Positions 1 to 5,682 of a DNA stretch of 11,565 nucleotides are shown here, one piece after another. How positions within the stretch are numbered: position 1 is the first letter of the stretch; each line of letters starts with the position of its first letter. The DNA comes from Aquifex sp964425585. GTDB taxonomy: Bacteria > Aquificota > Aquificia > Aquificales > Aquificaceae. The notes beneath the pieces were generated by a model, which was given only the letters and a program-made list of their open reading frames with translations, did not search any database and was not told where the DNA came from. The stretch covers positions 1-11,565 of the forward strand of contig CAYRMG010000037.1 of the NCBI GenBank assembly GCA_964425585.1, read 5' to 3'. The position numbers and the translations under genes were made by a program.

Positions 1-34
1 CCTCTACACCGGGCTTTACCCTAACTTGAAGCAT
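1..34 (-). CDS. Possible start of a gene leaving the window (11 codons)
   Basis: On the minus strand an ATG at 34-32 opens a frame that reads MLQVRVKPGVE and runs off the left edge without a stop. It lies 24 bp beyond the stop of the coiled-coil gene, in the same direction, and an in-frame TAA six codons upstream makes this ATG the first possible start. The codons (AGG, AAG, GTA, CCC, GGT) resemble those of the other genes here. No Shine-Dalgarno sequence precedes it. Too little is visible to name a product. The spacing and codon use support a real gene, but 11 codons could arise by chance. Confidence 0.35.
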   Translation of the reverse strand, partial: MLQVRVKPGVE

Positions 35-58
35 AGGAAATATATTAGTTTAAACCTT

Positions 59-1261
59 TTATGCCGTTCTTCTCCTGAGGTTTTCTATAAATCTTGCCTT
101 ATCCTTGTTCTCTTCCGAATCAAGTATTCCGAGTAGTTTCCACTTCATCCCATTCCGCGTAAGGTAAGCTCTCCCTCCTGAAAACTTCAGCTTATATACG
201 CTTCCATCCGTTGAGAGAGTTTCAAGCTTTATTCCTTCCTCAATCTTTCCGAGTTCTTTCAAGAATATTTTTTTTCTCTCGGGGTCAAGGCTTATAAATT
301 CCCTTACCGCTTCATCGGTAAAAGAAACGTTCGGAAAGAGTAAGCTGAGAAGCTCACGGTAAATCTCTTCCTTCTTTCTCACTTCCTTTTCTAAAGTTTC
401 CTTTTCAAGTTCAATTGTTTCAAGCTTCTTCTTTATCTCCTCAAGTTTTTTCTCGTTTTCCTTTAGCCTTTGTCTAAGTTCCCTGTTCTCTTTATCGTAA
501 ATATCAAGTAAGTTCTGAAGTTCAAGGAGTTCTTTCACAAGCTTTCTCCTCTCTTTTCTTAGTTCCTTTACCTCCTTACTTGCCCTCTTTTTTTCCTCTT
601 CCTTTCCGAGCAGTTCAAGGAGTTGAAAGAGCTTTCTGTTAGCGTCAAGAAGTTTGAGCTCCTTTTCTTTTTGTTTTTCAAGTTCATTTTCAAGATGCCA
701 GAGTTTTTCCCTTAAGCTTTTTACCTCTTCTTCTTTCTTTTCTATTTCCTTTAGACTCTGTTTTAGTCTTTTTGCCTCTTCAAGATTCTTTTCTTTTTGC
801 TCAAGTTGAAATCTTAAGATTGAAATTTCCCTCTTGTAGGTGTGTATCTTCTCTTCAATCTCTTTTCTTTTTCTTTCGTTTTCTTCAAGCTCGGTAAGAA
901 GCTTCTTCCTTTCCTCTTCAATTTTCCTTTTCTCCCTTTCATGGGGACTTTCAAATAGAACAACGAGCATAAGGGTGAATATCACGGGAACCGTGTTTGA
1001 AATAAAGACCTTTGCATCCCTTTCAAGGATACTGAGGAGTATTATCTGAAAGAAGAAGAGATAACCGAGGATAGTTACGAGTTTCCTTCTTTCCCCGAAG
1101 AACCACCCGACGTAAAGGGTTAGGTTAAAGGAAATAACTATTATTCTGTGGATGGGATTTTCGGGAAATAAGGGAACAGCGGTAAGACCGTTTACCGTGA
1201 ATGCATAGAGTATGTAGTTGTAAGATACGATAAGAAAGAAGAGTAATAAGGCGTTTTTCAT
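59..1261 (-). CDS. Membrane-anchored coiled-coil protein with RelE/ParE-like C-terminal domain
   Basis: This 400-residue protein has three parts. Residues 1-104 hold about four hydrophobic segments (roughly 4-22, 37-55, 60-79, 86-103), so it should sit in the inner membrane. Residues 107-308 are almost purely Lys/Glu/Arg/Leu with heptad-like spacing, a coiled coil of about 200 residues. Residues 313-398 form a compact domain resembling RelE/ParE mRNA-interferase-type toxins: helical start TDEAVREF, helix ERKKIFLKELGKI, then strands around VYKLKF and GGRAYL. K357, K359 and R364 line up by eye with E. coli RelE K52, K54 and R61, but the positions of RelE R81 and Y87 are not conserved. The gene overlaps the end of trpD by ATGA (1258-1261), which suggests translational coupling. 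No antitoxin-like gene adjoins it. Membrane and coiled-coil calls are firm; the toxin-fold call is inference. Activity is unknown, and the domain may serve only for binding. Confidence 0.8.
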   Translation of the reverse strand: MKNALLLFFLIVSYNYILYAFTVNGLTAVPLFPENPIHRIIVISFNLTLYVGWFFGERRKLVTILGYLFFFQIILLSILERDAKVFISNTVPVIFTLMLVVLFESPHEREKRKIEEERKKLLTELEENERKRKEIEEKIHTYKREISILRFQLEQKEKNLEEAKRLKQSLKEIEKKEEEVKSLREKLWHLENELEKQKEKELKLLDANRKLFQLLELLGKEEEKKRASKEVKELRKERRKLVKELLELQNLLDIYDKENRELRQRLKENEKKLEEIKKKLETIELEKETLEKEVRKKEEIYRELLSLLFPNVSFTDEAVREFISLDPERKKIFLKELGKIEEGIKLETLSTDGSVYKLKFSGGRAYLTRNGMKWKLLGILDSEENKDKARFIENLRRRTA

Positions 1262-2280
1262 ATCTTACGGCTCAGCTCCACAAATTTTCTCATAACCTCA
1301 AGCGCCTTTCCGCTGTCTACCGACTCCTTTGCGAGTTCGTAAGCTTCTCTGATATCCCTTGCTTTTTCGGAGGCAAGGATTCCGAAAACCGCATTTATAA
1401 GAACCATATCTCTGGGAGCACCCTTTTCTCCCTCCAATACCGAAAGGGCAACCTTAACGCTTTCCTCGGGGGAGCTTACCCTAATTTCTTCGGGATTTCT
1501 TCTCTTTAGTCCGAGCTCCTCCGGGGAAAAAGTGAAGGTTTTTACTCTATCTTTAGAAACTTCCGCGATAAAGGTTTCCGAAGATATGCTCACTTCATCA
1601 AGTCCCTCTTTTCCGTGAACTACATAAGCCTTTATAATTCCGAGGGAGCGAAGAGCCTCCGCAATTTTCGGAACGTATTCCTCCGAAAATACACCTATTA
1701 CCTGCCTTTTTACCCCCGCGGGATTTGTTAAAGGACCTATAAGGTTAAATATTGAACGGACTCCTACCTCTCTTCTGGGGCCTATTACTTCCTTCATAGC
1801 GGGATGGTATAGGGGAGCAAACATAAAACCGAATCCTACTTCTTCTATAAGGGTAGCTACCTTATCGGGCGGAAGGTCTATCCTGGCACCCAGGGCTTCA
1901 AGAAAGTCCGCACTTCCGCTTTTTGAAGAAACGGAGCGATTCCCGTGTTTTGCAACCTTTATGCCCGCACCCGCAAGAACAAATCCTACAACGGTGGAGA
2001 CGTTAAAGGTTCCGCTTTTGTCCCCTCCCGTTCCCGCTGTATCAACAACCTCATCGGGGTTCTTTAGGGAAACCTTTACAACCTTTTCTCTGAACAACTT
2101 TACCGCCCCCGCTATCTCCTCGGAAGTTTCTCCCTTCATCTTTGTTCCCATAACAAGGGCACCTATCTGGGCGGGTGTTGCCTTCTTTTCAACGATTTCC
2201 TTCATAAGCTCATACATCTCATCCGATGATAGATTTTCAAACTCCCCTATCTTCCTCAGGTATTCCCTTACCTTTTCCAT
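1258..2280 (-). CDS. trpD: Anthranilate phosphoribosyltransferase
   Basis: TrpD joins anthranilate to phosphoribosyl pyrophosphate, giving phosphoribosyl-anthranilate, the second committed step of cytosolic tryptophan synthesis. The 340 residues match the usual length of stand-alone TrpD. Visible motifs are the PRPP-binding glycine loop GTGGDKSGTFNVST (83-96), KHGNRSVSSKSGSADFLEALG (111-131, anthranilate/PRPP contacts), FAPLYHPAMK (154-163), GVRSIFNLIGPLTNP (173-187) and HGKEGLDEVS (222-231). It is not fused to a glutamine amidotransferase domain. No other trp gene is in the window, so the pathway appears dispersed, as in Aquifex. It is the first gene of a minus-strand unit, has no Shine-Dalgarno sequence before its ATG, and is divergent from the MCE gene across 48 bp. 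Confidence 0.97.
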   Translation of the reverse strand: MEKVREYLRKIGEFENLSSDEMYELMKEIVEKKATPAQIGALVMGTKMKGETSEEIAGAVKLFREKVVKVSLKNPDEVVDTAGTGGDKSGTFNVSTVVGFVLAGAGIKVAKHGNRSVSSKSGSADFLEALGARIDLPPDKVATLIEEVGFGFMFAPLYHPAMKEVIGPRREVGVRSIFNLIGPLTNPAGVKRQVIGVFSEEYVPKIAEALRSLGIIKAYVVHGKEGLDEVSISSETFIAEVSKDRVKTFTFSPEELGLKRRNPEEIRVSSPEESVKVALSVLEGEKGAPRDMVLINAVFGILASEKARDIREAYELAKESVDSGKALEVMRKFVELSRKI

Positions 2281-2297
2281 TATTTAAAATTTAAATA
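2281..2297. repeat. AT-only inverted repeat just upstream of trpD
   Basis: TATTTAAA, a single A, then TTTAAATA form a perfect 8+8 bp inverted repeat that touches the trpD start codon. It occupies one end of the 48-bp divergent spacer between trpD and the MCE gene. It could be an operator, overlapping -10 elements for the two directions, or chance in an AT-only stretch. Its placement at a divergent promoter is the main argument for function. Confidence 0.4.
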
Positions 2298-2317
2298 AGA
2301 AAGTGTTTATTCTAAAC

Positions 2318-2323
2318 TATATT
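2318..2323 (+). promoter_or_regulatory. Candidate -10 element (TATATT) for the MCE gene
   Basis: TATATTAG sits only 5 nt (counting from the hexamer) before the ATG at 2329, and no Shine-Dalgarno sequence is present. If used as a -10 box, transcription would start at about the ATG, giving a leaderless mRNA. The same octamer stands at the same distance before the aminopeptidase gene. No convincing -35 hexamer is visible. Confidence 0.4.
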
Positions 2324-2328
2324 AGTAG

Positions 2329-3891
2329 ATGAAAACTGAGGTTAAGCTCGGCATTTTTATAGTTGGTGTTTCTCTGGCACTTGCCTTTCTTATACTCACT
2401 TTCGGGGAAATTCCTTTATTTAAACAGAAAACGAGCAAATACATTGTATACTTTCCGGATGTTGGGGGATTGTCAAAGGGTGCGGAGGTAAGGGTTGCGG
2501 GCGTAAGAGCGGGGAAGGTAAAAGACGTATATCTGGAGGACGGAAGGGTAAAAGTGGTTTTTGAGCTGAGAAAGGATATAAAACTCTACAGGGATGCCTC
2601 CGCATCAATAGGAACACTCGGACTTATGGGCGATAAGTATCTCTCAATAAAACCGGGAACTCCCGAGGCGGGCATACTCAAAGAAGGGGAAAGGATAAGA
2701 AGGGTTGAAGCGGTAAGTGATACCGACAAGCTTATAGCGGAACTCTCAAAAACCGCGGAGGAGTTCAGAAAGGTAGCAAAGAATCTGAACCTAATACTTG
2801 AAGAAAACAGAAGAAATCTCAGGGAGACAATACAAAATTTGAACACTCTTATAGCTCAGCTAAACGATCTTACAAGACAAAACAGGGAAAACATAAACGT
2901 AGCTCTTAAAAACATTCAGGAGCTTTCCTCCCGATTGAACAAGGATCTTCCCCTACTTATAGCAAGCCTTGATAAGCTATCAAAGGATGCGGACCGCATA
3001 CTTATGGAGAACAGAAGGGATATAAGGGAAATTACCTCCAATCTTTCCGTTGTCCTTGATAAAATCAAGGATGATGTTCCCGTATTGGTGGAAAACTTAA
3101 AGGAACTATCCATAACCCTAAACTCTTTGGTCAAAACAAACAAGGTGAATATACACAGAACGCTCGTTTCTTTAAGAAAGACTTCCGAGAATTTGAGCTC
3201 CGCGTCAAGGAGACTTGATAACATACTTGCAAGCCTTGAGGAGGGAAAGGGAACGCTCGGAAAACTCCTGAAGGATGAAGAGCTGTATCAAAATGTAAGC
3301 AAAGGTGTTAAGGCCCTCGGGAAGGCGGGTGAGGTTGTTGAAAGAACCCACCTCTACATAGGCCTGAGGGGTGAGCTATACAGGGAAGGAGATTCAAAGG
3401 GAGTATTAACGGTAAAGCTTGTTCCCGATAATAAAAAGTATTATCTCCTTGAAGTTGTAGGGGATTCACGGGGAAGGGTATACAGGGAGGAGTATGTAAA
3501 CGACGGTGAGGTAATAAAGAAGGAGTTCAAACCCGAGTTTACCTTACAGTATGCGAGAAACTTTAAGCTTTTCGGAAGGACATTAACGTTAAGGGGAGGA
3601 CTAAAAGAGAGCACGGGAGGAATAGGGGCTGATTACTTCATAAAAGGGAGAAATTACGTCTTTGCGGATATATGGGATTTCGGAAGAAAAGACAGGCCTC
3701 AAGAAAAAAACCTGAAACCCAATCTTCAGGTCGGTATTCATTGGTATCTCGGCAGGCACTTCTACATAAGGTTAGGGGGTGATGACCTTCTTAACGATAA
3801 GCTGAGAGGTTTCTTCGGGGGTGCGGGGTTTATGTTCGTGGATGATGACCTGAAATACATACTCGGCGGTGCCAATCTTCCCTTTCCTTAA
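2329..3891 (+). CDS. MCE (MlaD-type) lipid-transport protein with helical repeats and beta-rich C terminus
   Basis: MCE proteins carry lipids between the inner and outer membranes. This 520-residue protein has one N-terminal membrane helix (about 7-26), then an MCE domain (about 36-112) with the typical VGGLSKGAEVRVAGVRAGKV and SIGTLGLMGDKYLSIKPG segments. Residues 130-335 are helical, with 43-residue repeats starting at N185, N228 and N271 and a shortened unit at N160. Residues 340-520 are rich in short alternating strands with aromatic and Gly residues, ending in FP, and resemble an outer-membrane or beta-sheet domain. E. coli MlaD is only about 180 residues, so this is a long type. The permease (MlaE) and ATPase (MlaF) genes that usually accompany it are not nearby. 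It is followed after 31 bp by the aminopeptidase gene. The MCE call is firm; the C-terminal interpretation is inference. Confidence 0.92.
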   Translation: MKTEVKLGIFIVGVSLALAFLILTFGEIPLFKQKTSKYIVYFPDVGGLSKGAEVRVAGVRAGKVKDVYLEDGRVKVVFELRKDIKLYRDASASIGTLGLMGDKYLSIKPGTPEAGILKEGERIRRVEAVSDTDKLIAELSKTAEEFRKVAKNLNLILEENRRNLRETIQNLNTLIAQLNDLTRQNRENINVALKNIQELSSRLNKDLPLLIASLDKLSKDADRILMENRRDIREITSNLSVVLDKIKDDVPVLVENLKELSITLNSLVKTNKVNIHRTLVSLRKTSENLSSASRRLDNILASLEEGKGTLGKLLKDEELYQNVSKGVKALGKAGEVVERTHLYIGLRGELYREGDSKGVLTVKLVPDNKKYYLLEVVGDSRGRVYREEYVNDGEVIKKEFKPEFTLQYARNFKLFGRTLTLRGGLKESTGGIGADYFIKGRNYVFADIWDFGRKDRPQEKNLKPNLQVGIHWYLGRHFYIRLGGDDLLNDKLRGFFGGAGFMFVDDDLKYILGGANLPFP

Positions 3892-3912
3892 CCTGATTTA
3901 AATTATTATTTT

Positions 3913-3918
3913 TATATT
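3913..3918 (+). promoter_or_regulatory. Candidate -10 element (TATATT) before the aminopeptidase gene
   Basis: TATATTAG lies 4 nt (counting from the hexamer) before the ATG at 3923, inside the 31-bp AT-rich spacer after the MCE gene. There is no Shine-Dalgarno sequence. It repeats the arrangement seen before the MCE gene and suggests an internal promoter giving a leaderless message, in addition to any read-through. A -35 element is not clear. Confidence 0.35.
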
Positions 3919-3922
3919 AGAA

Positions 3923-5005
3923 ATGTTTGATAAACAGATAGAGAACCTTCTTAGGATTAATCTGGGGCTAAAGGGAAGCGAAAGACTCCTCGTATTTTCT
4001 GACGACTACAGGAGGGAACTTGTAGAACTCACGGAAGATATAGAAAAAATAGCGAGAAACATAACCGATAAGGTAAAGAGGGTTATCTTTCCTTCAACGA
4101 AAAGGCACGGAGCGGAACCCCCTAAAATACTTTGGGAAGAAACTTTCGGAAAAAAAGCGGTTGAGATACTTGAAGAGGAGAACTTACTTGAAAAGGTTTT
4201 AAATAAAGAACCTTGCGATATAAGCAAGGTTGTTAAAGTTTTAAAGGATTACGGAGAAAGTGTTCCCGACGTTGTTATAGCCCTTTCTCACTTTTCAACC
4301 ACCCACACGACCTATAGAAAGATACTTACCGATTATTTCGGGACGAGATACGCATCAATGCCCCTTTTTGAGCCCGATATGTTCCTCGGTCCTATGGATG
4401 TTGACTGGGATTATGTGAGTAAGTTGAGTCTGGATATTGCGGAAGTTTTAACCGAAGGTGAATATGTTGAGGTAAAAAGCCCTTACGGGGTAAACCTTGA
4501 GTTTTCCATAGAGGGAAGAAGAGGAATCCCCGATACCGGTATGCTAACGGAAAAAGGAGCTTACGGGAATCTACCTGCAGGAGAGGCTTTTATAGCTCCC
4601 CTGGAGGAAAGTGCTTACGGAAAACTCGTAATCCTTTATGCACCCACGAGAAAGCTGAAGCACCCGATTACCTTAACTTTCAAGGACGGAGCTGTTGAGT
4701 CAATGGAGGGGTTTGAGGAATACAGGTATGAGCTTGAGAAGGTCTTTGATGAGGAACCTAACGCAAGGTATATAGCGGAGTTCGGCATAGGAACCAATCC
4801 TAAGGCAAGAAGGCCGGATAACTTGCTTGAAGCTGAGAAGATTATGGGAACCGTTCACATAGCAATAGGTGATAATCACACCTTCGGGGGTAAGAATAAG
4901 GTTTCCTTTCACACAGATTACGTTGTTTTTGAACCTACTGTAGTTGTAGGAGGAAGAGGATGGCGCAAGGAACTTTTAGCGAAGGGAAAGCTCCAGAGGA
5001 TATAA
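3923..5005 (+). CDS. M29-family metallo-aminopeptidase (aminopeptidase T/AmpS-like)
   Basis: The 360-residue protein matches the M29 family of cytosolic aminopeptidases, which remove N-terminal residues using two metal ions. Family signatures cluster in the second half: NLPAGEAF with E221, AEFGIGTNP with E286, GTVHIAIGDN with H312, and SFHTDYVV with H330 and D332, all corresponding to expected metal ligands. From memory, M29 enzymes of known structure carry a Tyr seven residues after the first His; here that position is H319, so the active site may differ. At 360 residues it is shorter than AmpS/AmpT (about 410) and fits the shorter thermophile subfamily. Its last 46 nt overlap the regulator gene. 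It follows the MCE gene by 31 bp. Substrate specificity cannot be read from sequence. Confidence 0.88.
   Translation: MFDKQIENLLRINLGLKGSERLLVFSDDYRRELVELTEDIEKIARNITDKVKRVIFPSTKRHGAEPPKILWEETFGKKAVEILEEENLLEKVLNKEPCDISKVVKVLKDYGESVPDVVIALSHFSTTHTTYRKILTDYFGTRYASMPLFEPDMFLGPMDVDWDYVSKLSLDIAEVLTEGEYVEVKSPYGVNLEFSIEGRRGIPDTGMLTEKGAYGNLPAGEAFIAPLEESAYGKLVILYAPTRKLKHPITLTFKDGAVESMEGFEEYRYELEKVFDEEPNARYIAEFGIGTNPKARRPDNLLEAEKIMGTVHIAIGDNHTFGGKNKVSFHTDYVVFEPTVVVGGRGWRKELLAKGKLQRI
4948..4953 (+). promoter_or_regulatory. Perfect Shine-Dalgarno AGGAGG deciding the regulator start
   Basis: AGGAGG ends 6 nt before the ATG at 4960 and lies inside the aminopeptidase coding sequence, where it encodes part of VVGGRGW. 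It is the main evidence that the regulator really starts inside the upstream gene. No other Met lies in that reading frame before its conserved N-terminal domain. Confidence 0.85.
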
Positions 5006-5682
5006 AGATAGATTTAATAAGGAAGATTCACCTTTTTGAGGATCTTTCACCCGATGAACTGAATGAGGTAACGAAATACATACAGGTAAGGAAATACGGA
5101 AAGAACGAGTATATCTTCTTTGAGGAAGAGGCCGAGCCCGGCATATACATACTCGTTGAAGGACTGGTAAAACTCATAAAGGAGACAACGGACGGAAGGA
5201 ATATTATCGTAAGGTTGGTCTTCCCCGGCGAAGTATTCGGATGGATAGAGTGGGGTAAAAGCGTTCCTAAATTTAAATACACCGCTATGTCCGTTCTGCC
5301 TTCAACCCTTTTATATATATCAAACAAAGATTTTATAAATCTGGCTATAAAGTATCCCGCAATAGGTATAAAGCTTACCTGTGAGGCTACGCACAATCTT
5401 TTACACACCTACGAAGTTCTCAAGAGTATAGCTTCCGGAAAGGTTGAGGAAAGAATAGCAAGGCTCTTACTTGAACTTGCCGAAAAGGCGGGAGAAAAGA
5501 AAAACGGAAAGATTATAATAAGGCTTCCTTTAACCCGTCAGGATATAGCGGAGATGACGGGAACAACCGTTGAGACGACCATAAGGGTTATGAGTAAATG
5601 GAAAAAACAGGGAATAATAAACACCGAGAGGGGATACATAGAAATCCTTAATAGGGAAGCTCTTGAGGAGCTTGTCGTTTAA
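4960..5682 (+). CDS. Crp/Fnr-family transcriptional regulator
   Basis: This 240-residue protein has the Crp/Fnr layout: a cyclic-nucleotide-binding-like beta-roll (about 20-125, with KNEYIFFEEEAEPGIYILVEGLVK and the FPGEVFG turn), a long dimerisation helix (about 130-157), and a winged helix-turn-helix (about 190-232). The recognition segment TRQDIAEMTGTTVETTIRVMSKWKKQG (192-218) closely resembles the Fnr/Crp DNA-binding motif. The Arg-Ser pair that Crp uses to bind cAMP phosphate is not seen, and the single Cys (C141) rules out an Fnr-type four-Cys iron-sulfur cluster, so the signal is unknown. It probably controls respiratory or stress genes, by family analogy. It overlaps the aminopeptidase by 46 nt in another frame, so the two are likely co-transcribed. 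Its stop overlaps that of the convergent decarboxylase gene. Confidence 0.93.
   Translation: MAQGTFSEGKAPEDIKIDLIRKIHLFEDLSPDELNEVTKYIQVRKYGKNEYIFFEEEAEPGIYILVEGLVKLIKETTDGRNIIVRLVFPGEVFGWIEWGKSVPKFKYTAMSVLPSTLLYISNKDFINLAIKYPAIGIKLTCEATHNLLHTYEVLKSIASGKVEERIARLLLELAEKAGEKKNGKIIIRLPLTRQDIAEMTGTTVETTIRVMSKWKKQGIINTERGYIEILNREALEELVV

Noticed and set aside
41..48. TATATTAG on the plus strand near the left edge, as before the MCE and aminopeptidase genes
   Set aside because: No plus-strand gene follows; the downstream plus-strand frame is a shadow of the coiled-coil gene. Probably chance in an AT-rich spacer.
1961..2287. Plus-strand open frame of 108 codons opposite trpD
   Set aside because: It lies antisense to the conserved TrpD motifs, is rich in Ser, Thr, Pro and Phe as mirror frames usually are, and has no ribosome-binding site.
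3892..3922. Intrinsic terminator between the MCE and aminopeptidase genes
   Set aside because: The 31-bp spacer is AT-rich but contains no GC-rich hairpin before a T run.
4960..5682. Oxygen-sensing Fnr with an iron-sulfur cluster
   Set aside because: Only one cysteine is present, so a four-cysteine cluster cannot form.
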